From Microbacterium salitolerans (GTDB lineage Bacteria > Actinomycetota > Actinomycetes > Actinomycetales > Microbacteriaceae): a stretch of DNA of 64,000 nt. Position 1 is the stretch's first letter; each line of letters begins with the position of its first letter. The notes under the pieces are model-generated. The model saw only the letters and a list, made by a program, of their open reading frames with translations. It was not told the origin of the DNA and did no database searches. Positions 1 through 7,947 of the stretch are shown piece after piece. Made by a program: the position numbers and the translations under genes. The stretch covers positions 186,001-250,000 of the forward strand of contig NZ_JAHKSH010000002.1 in assembly GCF_019720895.1 (NCBI RefSeq), written 5' to 3'.

Positions 1-579
1 GTCTCGGAGGCGATGGTCTTCGCCGCATCGTTCCGCGTCCCCGTCATCTTCTTCGTGCAGAACAATCAGTGGGCCATCTCGGAGCCCGTGACGCTGCAGA
101 GCCGCGTCCCGCTGTCGGAGCGCGGCTCGGGATTCGGGATCCCCGCGATCCGCGTCGACGGCAACGACGTCCTGGCCGTCGCCTCGGCGACCCGCACGGC
201 GCTCGAGCGGGCGCGCACGGGCGGCGGGCCCACGCTCATCGAGGCCGTCACGTACCGCATGGGCCCTCACACGACGGCAGACGACCCGACCCGGTACCGC
301 GCGGACGACGAGGTCGCCGCGTGGGAGGCTCGGGATCCGATCCTCCGCCTCGAGCGTCTCCTCGACCGGGAGGGCGCACTGCCCGACGGCTTCGACGAGC
401 GCGTGACCGCCCGCGGGGATGCGCTCGCGGGTGAGATGCGCGCCGGGTGCACGGCGCTTTCCGATCCGACGCCCGAGAGCCTCTTCTCGCACGTCTATGC
501 CGAGCCGCATGCCGACATGGACGCGCAGCGCGAGGCTCTCGTCGCCTATCTCGACGGGCTCGAGGAGGCACCGAGATGA
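1..579 (+). CDS. 2-oxoacid dehydrogenase E1 component, alpha subunit (5' partial)
   Basis: C-terminal 192 residues of a thiamine-diphosphate-dependent E1 alpha subunit, which decarboxylates a 2-oxoacid and passes the acyl group to E2. The frame is open from base 1, so the start and the GDG half of the ThDP motif lie upstream. Visible are the NN end of that motif (QNNQWAIS) and the family-typical phosphorylation-loop-like stretch GPHTTADDPTRYR. The stop overlaps the start of the E1 beta gene (ATGA), so the two are translationally coupled. Actinobacteria usually use homodimeric AceE for pyruvate, so a heterodimeric E1 is more likely for branched-chain 2-oxoacids. That substrate call is an inference; pyruvate remains possible. 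Confidence 0.9.
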   Translation, partial: VSEAMVFAASFRVPVIFFVQNNQWAISEPVTLQSRVPLSERGSGFGIPAIRVDGNDVLAVASATRTALERARTGGGPTLIEAVTYRMGPHTTADDPTRYRADDEVAAWEARDPILRLERLLDREGALPDGFDERVTARGDALAGEMRAGCTALSDPTPESLFSHVYAEPHADMDAQREALVAYLDGLEEAPR

Positions 580-1574
580 CCAAGCTCACGCTGTCCAAAG
601 CGATCGGCCAGGGACTGAGGCGCTCGCTCGAGGACGACGACCGCGTCGTCCTCATGGGGGAGGACATCGGCGCCCTCGGGGGCGTCTACCGCGTCACCGA
701 CGGACTGCAGGAGGAGTTCGGCGCCGACCGCGTCGTCGACACGCCCCTTGCGGAGTCGGGGATCCTCGGCACCGCCGTCGGCCTCGCGTTCCGCGGCTAC
801 CGGCCGGTGTGCGAGATCCAGTTCGATGGGTTCATCTATCCCGCGTTCGATCAGATCGTCAGCCAGGTGGCGCGCATGCACTCGCGGACGGGTGGTGCGA
901 TCACGATGCCCCTGACGATCCGGATCCCGTGGGCCGGCGGCATCGGGGCCGCGGAGCACCATTCCGACTCGCCGGAGGCGCTCTTCGCACATACCCCGGG
1001 ACTGCGGGTCGTGACGGTCGCGCAGCCACAGGACGCGTACGACATGCTGCGTGCCGCCGTCGCGAGCGACGATCCGGTGCTGTTCTTCGAGCCGAAGCGC
1101 CGGTATCACGTGTCGGCCGACGTCGATCTCGACGCCGCTCCCGCCCGCATGGACGAGGCGCGCGTCATCTCGCCGGGCGACGACGTCACGCTCATCGCCT
1201 ACGGCGGACTCGTACAGGTCGCGGTCGACGCGGCGATCGCGGCGCAGGACGAAGGGATCTCGATCGAGGTCATCGACCTGCGATCGCTGTCGCCCGTCGA
1301 CTACGACACCCTGGCGGCGTCCGTCCGCAAGACCGGGCGGCTCGTCGTCACGCACGAGGCGGCGCTCTCGGGCGGCATCGGCGCGGAGCTCGTCGCGCAG
1401 CTGACGAGCCGCTGCTTCGAGTACCTCGAGGCGGCGCCGGTCCGCGTGACGGGTCACGACATCCCCTACCCGCCCGCGAAGGCGGAGAAGTTCCATCTCC
1501 CGGATCTCGACAGGATCCTCGACGGCGTCGATCGGGTGCTCGAACGCGAGTACGCCGCGACCGAGGGGAGGTGA
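576..1574 (+). CDS. 2-oxoacid dehydrogenase E1 component, beta subunit
   Basis: 332-residue E1 beta subunit, partner of the preceding alpha subunit in the branched-chain (or pyruvate) dehydrogenase complex. Recognisable family segments are MGEDIGALGGVYRVT near the N-terminus, DTPLAESGILGTAVGLAFRG, and the central RIPWAGGIGAAEHHS. The C-terminal transketolase-like domain begins near DDVTLIAYGG. The start is ATG 576, which overlaps the alpha-subunit stop as ATGA. A longer in-frame start at 447 would lie deep inside the upstream gene and is not used. The E2 gene follows 5 nt after the stop. Confidence 0.93.
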   Translation: MTKLTLSKAIGQGLRRSLEDDDRVVLMGEDIGALGGVYRVTDGLQEEFGADRVVDTPLAESGILGTAVGLAFRGYRPVCEIQFDGFIYPAFDQIVSQVARMHSRTGGAITMPLTIRIPWAGGIGAAEHHSDSPEALFAHTPGLRVVTVAQPQDAYDMLRAAVASDDPVLFFEPKRRYHVSADVDLDAAPARMDEARVISPGDDVTLIAYGGLVQVAVDAAIAAQDEGISIEVIDLRSLSPVDYDTLAASVRKTGRLVVTHEAALSGGIGAELVAQLTSRCFEYLEAAPVRVTGHDIPYPPAKAEKFHLPDLDRILDGVDRVLEREYAATEGR

Positions 1575-1579
1575 CCGCC

Positions 1580-2857
1580 ATGACGACATCATTCGCACTT
1601 CCCGACCTCGGGGAAGGGCTCACAGAGTCGGACATCGTCGCCTGGCATGTCCAGGTCGGCGACACGGTGGAGATGAACCAGAGCATCGCCGAGATCGAGA
1701 CGGCGAAGGCGATCGTCGACCTGCCGTCGCCGCACGCCGGCAGGATCGCCGCGCTGCACGCGGACGAGGGAGACACCGTTCAGGTGGGCGCCCCGCTCAT
1801 CACCTTCGAGCTGGCGGGAGAGAACGCCGAGCCCGAGTCGCGGCCCGCCCCCGAGCCCCCCGACGTGTCGGACGAGGAGTCGGCCACGGACACGCTTCAG
1901 CCGAACCTCGTCGGCTACGGTGCCGCGTCATCCACCTCGGACAGGCCTCGCCGCCGCGCTCGCAAGGCGCGTCCTGCGCCGGTTCGCGTGCCGGATCCGC
2001 CCGGGGCCGAGGGCAAGACGCGCGCCACGCCGCTCGTGCGGACGCTCGCGAAGAAGCGCGGGCTCGACCTCGCGTCGATCCACGGGTCCGGGCCGAACGG
2101 CCGAGTCACGCGGCAGGACGTCGAAGACGCGCGGGGCTCGCGCCTGTCGGAGAGCGTCGGCGAGCGCCGCGTTCCCATCCGCGGCGTGCGCAAGGCGATG
2201 GCCGAGGCGATGAGCCGGAGCGTGTCGGAGGCGCCGCAGGCGACGATGCAGCTCACGATCGACGTCACGCGGTCGTGTGCGCTCGTCTCTCGTCTGCGCG
2301 CGGACCGCGGCGACGAGGCGCCGAAGGTGAGCATTCTCACGCTCTGCGCCAAGGCCGTGTGCCTCGCCCTGCGAGACGCGCCCGCGCTGAACAGCACGTG
2401 GGACGGCGACGCCGGCGAGATCATCGAGCACGACCACGTCGATCTCGGCATCGCGGCGGCAACCGACCGCGGCCTGCTCGTCCCGGTGATCGCCACCGCA
2501 GATCGCCAGGATCTCGCCGGGCTCGCCGACGCCATCGCCGAGCTCACGCGGCAGGCGCGCGAGGGGACCACAGCGCCGGCCGCGCTCGCCGGAGGCACGT
2601 TCACCATCACGAACGTCGGAGTCTTCGGCGTCGACGCCGGCAGCCCGATCCTCAATCCGGGGGAGTCGGGGATCCTGGCCATCGGCGCCGTGCGTCGTCG
2701 CCCGTGGGAGCACGAGGGCGAGCTCGCGCTGCGCGACGTCGTGACGCTCAGCCTGACCTTCGATCACCGCATCGCCGACGGAGAGCAGGCCGCCCGCTTC
2801 CTCACGGCCGTCGGAGCGCTGCTGGAGGATCCGGCCCGCGCGATGACGCGAGTGTGA
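1580..2857 (+). CDS. Dihydrolipoamide acyltransferase, E2 component
   Basis: 425-residue E2 core of the 2-oxoacid dehydrogenase complex; it carries the acyl group on a lipoyl arm and transfers it to CoA. Order of parts: one lipoyl domain (about residues 4-78, lipoyl lysine K43 in EIETAKAIVD), a charged flexible linker rich in Pro/Arg (about 85-145), a peripheral subunit-binding domain (about 148-184, ending GPNGRVTRQDVEDA), and the catalytic acyltransferase domain (about 195-425) with the HxxxDG motif as H396-RIA-D400-G. AGGGGAGG lies just before the ATG. No E3 gene follows, so the lipoamide dehydrogenase is supplied from elsewhere. Confidence 0.95.
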   Translation: MTTSFALPDLGEGLTESDIVAWHVQVGDTVEMNQSIAEIETAKAIVDLPSPHAGRIAALHADEGDTVQVGAPLITFELAGENAEPESRPAPEPPDVSDEESATDTLQPNLVGYGAASSTSDRPRRRARKARPAPVRVPDPPGAEGKTRATPLVRTLAKKRGLDLASIHGSGPNGRVTRQDVEDARGSRLSESVGERRVPIRGVRKAMAEAMSRSVSEAPQATMQLTIDVTRSCALVSRLRADRGDEAPKVSILTLCAKAVCLALRDAPALNSTWDGDAGEIIEHDHVDLGIAAATDRGLLVPVIATADRQDLAGLADAIAELTRQAREGTTAPAALAGGTFTITNVGVFGVDAGSPILNPGESGILAIGAVRRRPWEHEGELALRDVVTLSLTFDHRIADGEQAARFLTAVGALLEDPARAMTRV

Positions 2858-2870
2858 GGGGGCGCCTCGA

Positions 2871-2876
2871 TACGCT
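2871..2876 (+). promoter_or_regulatory. Putative -10 box of a leaderless promoter for the first LacI gene
   Basis: TACGCT, followed by 7 nt and then the ATG at 2884. In actinobacteria this spacing puts the transcription start at or next to the start codon. There is no Shine-Dalgarno sequence, which fits a leaderless mRNA. I see no clear -35 box. Confidence 0.5.
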
Positions 2877-2883
2877 GAGCGTC

Positions 2884-3885
2884 ATGACTCGCACCCGTCC
2901 GCCGTCGATGGCCGATGTCGCCTCCGCCGCGGGGGTCTCCCACCAGACGGTGTCGCGCGTGCTGAACGGCCACGCGCACGTGCGGGCCGAGACGCGGGAG
3001 CGCGTCCTGACGGCGATCGAGGAGCTCGGCTACCGGCGCAATCAGGCGGCCCGCACGCTCGTCACGACGCAGAGCGCCACGATCGGGATCGTCACGACCG
3101 CGACGACGAACTTCGGACCCGCGAGCACCGTGCTTGCGATCGAGGAGTCGGCGCGGGCGGCCGGGTACTTCGTGTCGCTCGCGGCGCTCGGTTCCCACGA
3201 CCCCGAGGACACGGGCCGCGTGCTCGACCAGCTGATGAACCAGGGCGTCGACGGCATCATCGTGCTGGCGCCGATCGTCGAGGTCGCCTCACTCCTCGAC
3301 GGCGTCTTGCTTCCCGTGCCCATCGTGGTCGTCGCGGCGCGAGAAGACGCCCCGGCGGGGACGAGCGTGCGCTATGTCGCCGTCGACCAGCGCGCCGGGG
3401 CCGCGCTCGCCGCGCGTCATCTCGCCGGACTCGGCCACGAACGCGTCGTCCACGTCGCGGGGCCCCGCAACTGGTACGACGCCATCGAGCGCGTGCGCGG
3501 CTTCGCCGACGTGTTCGCCGACGGGCGGATCCTCGACGCGACCGGCTGGGACGCGCAGAGCGGGTACGACGCGGGCGCGCGGCTCGCGCGCGACGTGGTC
3601 GACGGAACCGTCACGGCGGTGTTCGCGGCGAACGACTACCTGGCGCTCGGCATCATCCGGGCGTTCTGGGAGCGGGGTATCCGGGTGCCAGACGAGGTCT
3701 CGATCGCGGGCTTCGACGGGATCGACGGCAGCGGGTTCCTCGTGCCGTCGCTCACGACCGTTCGACAGTCGTTCGCCGCGCTCGGCGACGCGGCCGTGCG
3801 CGGCCTGCTCGATCCCACCGCGAGCGGAGCGGATCCGATCCTGCCGGAGCTCGTCGTGCGCGGCAGCACGACGCCGCCGCCGTGA
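2884..3885 (+). CDS. LacI-family transcriptional regulator (probable arabinose operon repressor)
   Basis: 333-residue LacI/GalR repressor. The N-terminal helix-turn-helix spans about residues 9-28 (MADVASAAGVSHQTVSRVLN), followed by the hinge and a periplasmic-binding-protein-like effector domain (from about residue 65), ending with the typical SIAGFDGIDGSGFLVPSLTT region. The gene directly precedes araB-araD-araA on the same strand, and a LacI-type operator sits 34 bp after its stop. The recognition-helix residues H20-Q21 occupy the places of LacI Y17-Q18. That fits an operator with the lac-like core GAGCGCT, which is what is seen at 3919. The effector, arabinose or a derivative, is inferred from context. 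Confidence 0.9.
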   Translation: MTRTRPPSMADVASAAGVSHQTVSRVLNGHAHVRAETRERVLTAIEELGYRRNQAARTLVTTQSATIGIVTTATTNFGPASTVLAIEESARAAGYFVSLAALGSHDPEDTGRVLDQLMNQGVDGIIVLAPIVEVASLLDGVLLPVPIVVVAAREDAPAGTSVRYVAVDQRAGAALAARHLAGLGHERVVHVAGPRNWYDAIERVRGFADVFADGRILDATGWDAQSGYDAGARLARDVVDGTVTAVFAANDYLALGIIRAFWERGIRVPDEVSIAGFDGIDGSGFLVPSLTTVRQSFAALGDAAVRGLLDPTASGADPILPELVVRGSTTPPP

Positions 3886-3918
3886 GGTCGGTGCAGGAAG
3901 GTGTTTCGCCGCCGCGAT

Positions 3919-3932
3919 TGTGAGCGCTAACA
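3919..3932 (+). promoter_or_regulatory. LacI-type operator upstream of araB
   Basis: TGTGAGCGCTAACA is a 14-bp near-palindrome centred on AGC|GCT, with one mismatched symmetric pair. It lies 38 bp upstream of the araB-like start, in the only non-coding gap before the ara operon. It resembles the symmetric lac operator core. The adjacent regulator at 2884 is the likely ligand. Confidence 0.75.
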
Positions 3933-3970
3933 TTCTGAGGACGACGATGATGCCGAGAAGGAGCGACACG

Positions 3971-5575
3971 ATGGAGCAAGTGCACGCACGAGACGCGATC
4001 GAGCGCGGCGAGGCGGTGCTCGGCATCGAGCTCGGCTCGACGCGCATCAAGGCCTGTCTCTCGACGCGCGATGGCCAGACGCTGGCGAGCGGCGGATCCG
4101 ACTGGGAGAACCGGCTCGTCGACGGGCTCTGGACGTACGCGCTCGACGACGTCCGATCGGGTATCCAGACGGCCTACTCCGCACTCGTCGCCGATGTCGC
4201 CGCGCAGTACGACGCGCGCCTCACCCGTGTGGCCGGCTTCGGCGTCTCCGCGATGATGCACGGCTACCTCGCGTTCGACGCGTCGGGCGAGCTGCTCGTG
4301 CCCTTCCGCACGTGGCGCAACGTCAACACCGAACGCGCGGCGGCGGAGCTGTCCGATGCGCTCGACGTCAACATCCCGCTGCGCTGGTCGGTCGCGCACC
4401 TGCGCCAGGCGGTCCTCGACGGCGAGGAGCACGTGGCGCGGATCGCGCACATCACGACCCTCGCGGGGCATGTGCACGCGCTGCTGACGGGGGAGCGGAT
4501 CCTCGGCGTCGGCGATGCGTCCGGAATGTTCCCGATCGACCCGGAGACCGGCGACTACGACGCGCGGATGCGGGAGATCGTCGACGAGCTCGACGCGCAG
4601 GCCGGTGCGGGCCACCTCCGCCTCGCCGAGATCCTTCCCGCCGTCCGAGGCGCCGGTCAGGACGCCGGTTCGCTCACCGCCGAGGGCGCCTCGCTTCTGG
4701 ACATCTCCGGCGCGCTCGAGCCCGGTGCGCTGGCGTGCCCGCCCGAGGGCGATGCCGGGACCGGCATGGTGGCGACCAACGCCGTGACGCCGCGCACGGG
4801 AAACGTGAGCGCCGGGACGAGCATCTTCGGCATGGTCGTGCTGGAGCGCGCTCTCGCACGACGCCACGCGCACATCGACATCGTGACCACCCCCGCCGGC
4901 GACGCCGTGGCGATGGTCCACTGCAACAACGGCGCCAGCGAGATCGGCGAATGGGCGGGAGTCTTCCGCGAGTTCGCGGCGGCGATCGGGGCCGACGCGT
5001 CGAGCGACGATGTCTTCGAGGCGCTCCTCGCCGGGGCGCTCGAGAGCGGTGTCGACGACGGCATCCTCGCGTACAACCACCTGTCGGGTGAGCCCGTCGC
5101 AGGGCTCGACGCCGGACGGCCGCTGATCGCGCGCACGCCGGGATCTGCGCTCACGCTCGCGGGTCTCATGCGCGCGCAGGTGCGCGGATCCTTCGCGACG
5201 CTCGCCCTCGGCATGCGCGCCCTGCACGACGAGGGCGTCGTCATCGACGAGATGCGTGCGCACGGCGGCATCTTCCGCACGAAGGGCGTCGCGCAGCGTC
5301 TTCTCGCGGCGGCCCTCGGAGCGCCCGTCGTCGTCGGCGCGACGGCCGGCGAGGGCGGCGCGTGGGGGATGGCGGTGCTCGCCGCGTATCGCGTGGCCGC
5401 CGCAGCGGGCGAGACGAGCGATCTCCCCGCGTGGCTCGCGCGCGAGATCTTCGGCGACGACGAGACGACGCGCGAAGTTCCGACCTCCCGCGAGATCGAC
5501 GACCACGCGCGATACCTCGACCGCTGGGCGACGGGGCTCGCGATCGAGCGCGCCGCCGTCGAGGCCATGGCATGA
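3971..5575 (+). CDS. araB: FGGY-family carbohydrate kinase, probable L-ribulokinase
   Basis: 534-residue FGGY sugar kinase expected to phosphorylate L-ribulose to L-ribulose 5-phosphate. The N-terminal phosphate-binding motif is visible (VLGIELGSTRIKACLSTRDG). The second domain carries the Gly-rich nucleotide-binding segment (VVGATAGEGGAWGMAVLA). ATG 3971 was chosen because AAGGAG lies 7 nt upstream (3958-3963). It is shorter than Escherichia coli AraB (566 aa) and has some xylulokinase character. The ribulokinase call rests mainly on its place before araD and araA. Confidence 0.82.
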   Translation: MEQVHARDAIERGEAVLGIELGSTRIKACLSTRDGQTLASGGSDWENRLVDGLWTYALDDVRSGIQTAYSALVADVAAQYDARLTRVAGFGVSAMMHGYLAFDASGELLVPFRTWRNVNTERAAAELSDALDVNIPLRWSVAHLRQAVLDGEEHVARIAHITTLAGHVHALLTGERILGVGDASGMFPIDPETGDYDARMREIVDELDAQAGAGHLRLAEILPAVRGAGQDAGSLTAEGASLLDISGALEPGALACPPEGDAGTGMVATNAVTPRTGNVSAGTSIFGMVVLERALARRHAHIDIVTTPAGDAVAMVHCNNGASEIGEWAGVFREFAAAIGADASSDDVFEALLAGALESGVDDGILAYNHLSGEPVAGLDAGRPLIARTPGSALTLAGLMRAQVRGSFATLALGMRALHDEGVVIDEMRAHGGIFRTKGVAQRLLAAALGAPVVVGATAGEGGAWGMAVLAAYRVAAAAGETSDLPAWLAREIFGDDETTREVPTSREIDDHARYLDRWATGLAIERAAVEAMA

Positions 5576-5592
5576 ACGAGAAGGAGACCACG

Positions 5593-6285
5593 ATGACCGA
5601 GATCCCCGCCGCGATGCGCGGCGCCGTCGACGAGGCGAAGAGCCGCGTCGCCGACCTGCACGCCGAGCTGCCGAGATGGGAGCTCGTCGCGTGGACCGCC
5701 GGCAACGTCTCCGAGCGCGTGCCCGGAGCGGACGGACACCCCGACCTGCTCGTCATCAAGCCGTCGGGCGTCAGCTACGACGACCTCGATGCCGACGCGA
5801 TGGTCGTGTGCGACCTCGACGGCGAACTCCTCGAGGGCGAGCGCAGCCCGTCGTCCGACACGGCCGCGCACGCATACGTGTACCGCCACATGCCCGACGT
5901 CAACGGCGTCGTGCACACGCACTCGACCTACGCCACGGCGTGGGCGGCGCGCGGGGAGGAGATCCCCTGCGTCCTGACGATGATGGGCGACGAGTTCGGC
6001 GGTCCGATCCCCGTCGGCCCGTTCGCGATCATCGGCGACGACTCCATCGGACGCGGCATCGTCGAGACGCTCTCGGGGCACCGCTCGACGGCCGTCCTGA
6101 TGCAGAACCACGGCCCCTTCACGATCGGGGCCGACGCGAAGAAGGCCGTCAAGACAGCCGTTCTCCTCGAGGAGGTCGCACGCACGGTGCACATCTCGCG
6201 CGAGCTCGGGGATCCGCTGCCGATCCCGCAGAAGTCGATCGACTCGCTCTACGACCGCTACCAGAACGTATACGGCCAGCACTGA
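5593..6285 (+). CDS. araD: L-ribulose-5-phosphate 4-epimerase
   Basis: 230-residue class II aldolase/epimerase-fold enzyme converting L-ribulose 5-phosphate to D-xylulose 5-phosphate. The metal-binding histidines are visible as H108 and H110 (GVVHTHSTYATAW) and H173 (LMQNHGPFTIG). Two in-frame starts exist. ATG 5572 overlaps the kinase stop as ATGA, and ATG 5593 has AAGGAG 6 nt upstream (5581-5586). The second gives 230 aa, matching the usual 231, and is preferred. It is the middle gene of the araB-araD-araA operon. Confidence 0.93.
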   Translation: MTEIPAAMRGAVDEAKSRVADLHAELPRWELVAWTAGNVSERVPGADGHPDLLVIKPSGVSYDDLDADAMVVCDLDGELLEGERSPSSDTAAHAYVYRHMPDVNGVVHTHSTYATAWAARGEEIPCVLTMMGDEFGGPIPVGPFAIIGDDSIGRGIVETLSGHRSTAVLMQNHGPFTIGADAKKAVKTAVLLEEVARTVHISRELGDPLPIPQKSIDSLYDRYQNVYGQH

Positions 6286-6303
6286 CGCTGGGGAAGGACG
6301 ATC

Positions 6304-7809
6304 ATGACGAAGCCCTACGCAGACCGCGAGGTCTGGTTCCTCACCGGAAGCCAGGACCTCTACGGAGATGAGACCCTCCGTCAGGTGGCCGAGCAGTCGC
6401 AGGAGGTCGCCTCCCTGCTCGACGGCGCCGACGGCGTGCCTGCGCCCGTCGTGTGGAAGCCGGTCCTGAAGGATCCGGATTCCATCCGTCGCGCGATGCT
6501 CGACGCCAACGCCGACGACCGCGTGATCGGCGTCATCACGTGGATGCACACCTTCAGCCCCGCCAAGATGTGGATCGCGGGTCTCGACGCCCTGCGCAAG
6601 CCGCTCCTGCACCTGCACACGCAGGCGAACGTCGAGCTGCCCTGGCAGACGATCGACTTCGACTTCATGAATCTCAACCAGGCCGCGCACGGCGACCGCG
6701 AGTTCGCCTACATCGAGAGTCGCCTCGGCAAGGCCCGCAAGACGGTGGTCGGCCACGCGAGCGACCCCCGCGTGGTGGACGAGGTTGCGACGTGGCAGCG
6801 TGCGGCCGCGGGGCTCGCGGCGGCGCGCACGATGCGCGTGTGCCGGTTCGGCGACAACATGCGGAACGTGGCCGTCACGGAGGGCGACAAGACCGAGGCG
6901 CAGCTGCGGTTCGGAGTCTCGGTCAACACCTGGGGTGTCAACGAGCTCGCCGACATGGTGGCGCACGTCACGGAGACCCAGATCGACGACGTCGTCGCCG
7001 AGTACCTGCGTCTCTACGACGTCGCGCCCGAGCTTCTGCCGGCCGGCGACCGCCACCAGGCCCTGCGCGATGCCGCCGCGATCGAGGTCGGCATGCGCAC
7101 CTTCCTCGAGAACGGCGGATTCACGGCGTTCACGACGAACTTCGAGGATCTCGGATCGCTCACGCAGCTCCCGGGCATCGCCGTTCAGCGTCTGATGGCA
7201 GACGGCTACGGCTTCGGCGCCGAGGGGGACTGGAAGACGGCCGTCCTCGTGCGCGTCGCGAACGTCATGGGCACCGGGCTTCCCGGCGGCGCGAGCCTCA
7301 TGGAGGACTACACGTACGACCTCACCCCCGGTGAGGAGCGGATCCTCGGAGCGCACATGCTCGAGGTCGCGCCGTCGCTGACGACGGCGAAGCCCCGCGT
7401 CGAGATCCACCCGCTCGACATCGGCGGCAAGTCGGATCCCGTGCGCCTCGTGTTCACGGCCGATCCGGGCCCCGCCGTCGTGGTCGCGATGAGCGACATG
7501 CGCTCGCGGTTCCGGCTCACGGCGAACGTCGTGGAGAACGTCGAGGCTCCCGATCTGCCGAAGCTGCCGGTCGGTCGCGCGGTGTGGCGCCCCGAGCCGG
7601 ATCTGCCGACGAGCGCCGCCTGCTGGATGACCGCGGGTGCTGCGCACCACACGGTGATGTCGACGGCCGTCGGCATCGAGGCGTTCCGTGACTTCGCCGA
7701 GATGGCGGAGGTCGAGCTCGTCGTGATCGACGAGACGACGACGGTTCCCGCGTTCCAGCGTGAACTGAAGTGGAACCAGGTCTACCACCACATCGCCGGC
7801 GGCGTCTGA
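6304..7809 (+). CDS. araA: L-arabinose isomerase
   Basis: 501-residue enzyme isomerising L-arabinose to L-ribulose, the first step of the pathway in this operon; Escherichia coli AraA is 500 aa. The N-terminal family signature is clear ([16 protein letters not shown]), followed by [12 protein letters not shown] and the conserved [19 protein letters not shown] precedes the ATG at normal spacing. It is the last gene of the ara operon, and a strong hairpin follows at once. Confidence 0.97.
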   Translation: MTKPYADREVWFLTGSQDLYGDETLRQVAEQSQEVASLLDGADGVPAPVVWKPVLKDPDSIRRAMLDANADDRVIGVITWMHTFSPAKMWIAGLDALRKPLLHLHTQANVELPWQTIDFDFMNLNQAAHGDREFAYIESRLGKARKTVVGHASDPRVVDEVATWQRAAAGLAAARTMRVCRFGDNMRNVAVTEGDKTEAQLRFGVSVNTWGVNELADMVAHVTETQIDDVVAEYLRLYDVAPELLPAGDRHQALRDAAAIEVGMRTFLENGGFTAFTTNFEDLGSLTQLPGIAVQRLMADGYGFGAEGDWKTAVLVRVANVMGTGLPGGASLMEDYTYDLTPGEERILGAHMLEVAPSLTTAKPRVEIHPLDIGGKSDPVRLVFTADPGPAVVVAMSDMRSRFRLTANVVENVEAPDLPKLPVGRAVWRPEPDLPTSAACWMTAGAAHHTVMSTAVGIEAFRDFAEMAEVELVVIDETTTVPAFQRELKWNQVYHHIAGGV

Positions 7810-7824
7810 GCCCAGGCAGCACAC

Positions 7825-7859
7825 GAGGCCCGCGAGGGGTTGACACCCTCGCGGGCCTC
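7825..7859 (+). terminator. Hairpin terminator after araA
   Basis: Perfect 14-bp stem (7825-7838 with 7846-7859) and a 7-nt loop GTTGACA. There is no T-run after it, as is common for GC-rich actinobacterial terminators. The loop holds a perfect TTGACA (7840-7845), which may be the -35 box of the next promoter. Confidence 0.8.
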
Positions 7860-7869
7860 ACGTCACACT
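7840..7869 (+). promoter_or_regulatory. Putative promoter of the arabino-oligosaccharide importer operon
   Basis: TTGACA (7840-7845), an 18-nt spacer and CACACT (7864-7869). The -35 hexamer is perfect; the -10 keeps the conserved A at position 2 and T at position 6. Transcription would start near 7876, so the operator repeats at 7875-7899 would cover the first transcribed bases. That arrangement suits repression. Confidence 0.5.
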
Positions 7870-7874
7870 GTCTC

Positions 7875-7899
7875 TACAACGTTTACTTACAACGTTGTA
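7875..7899 (+). promoter_or_regulatory. Operator repeats upstream of the sugar-binding protein gene
   Basis: TACAACGTT occurs twice, 13 bp apart (7875-7883 and 7888-7896). The second copy is part of the perfect 12-bp palindrome TACAACGTTGTA (7888-7899). This is a LacI-family type operator with a central CG, but its sequence differs from the GAGCGCT operator before araB. It is therefore probably read by another repressor; the LacI protein encoded at 14116 is the obvious candidate. Confidence 0.7.
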
Positions 7900-7947
7900 G
7901 ATCCCCGGAAGACAACGGTGTCGAACACCGAGAGGACCCACAGCATC

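Noticed and set aside
3958-3970. Alternative earlier start for the araB-like kinase (ATG codons at 3947 and 3950)
   Set aside because: These would put the AAGGAG ribosome-binding site inside the gene; ATG 3971 fits the site.
4657-7824. 1055-codon open frame on the minus strand over araB-araD-araA
   Set aside because: It mirrors three well-supported plus-strand genes; the translation is Arg/Asp/Val-rich and without domains, as expected of an antisense frame in high-GC DNA.
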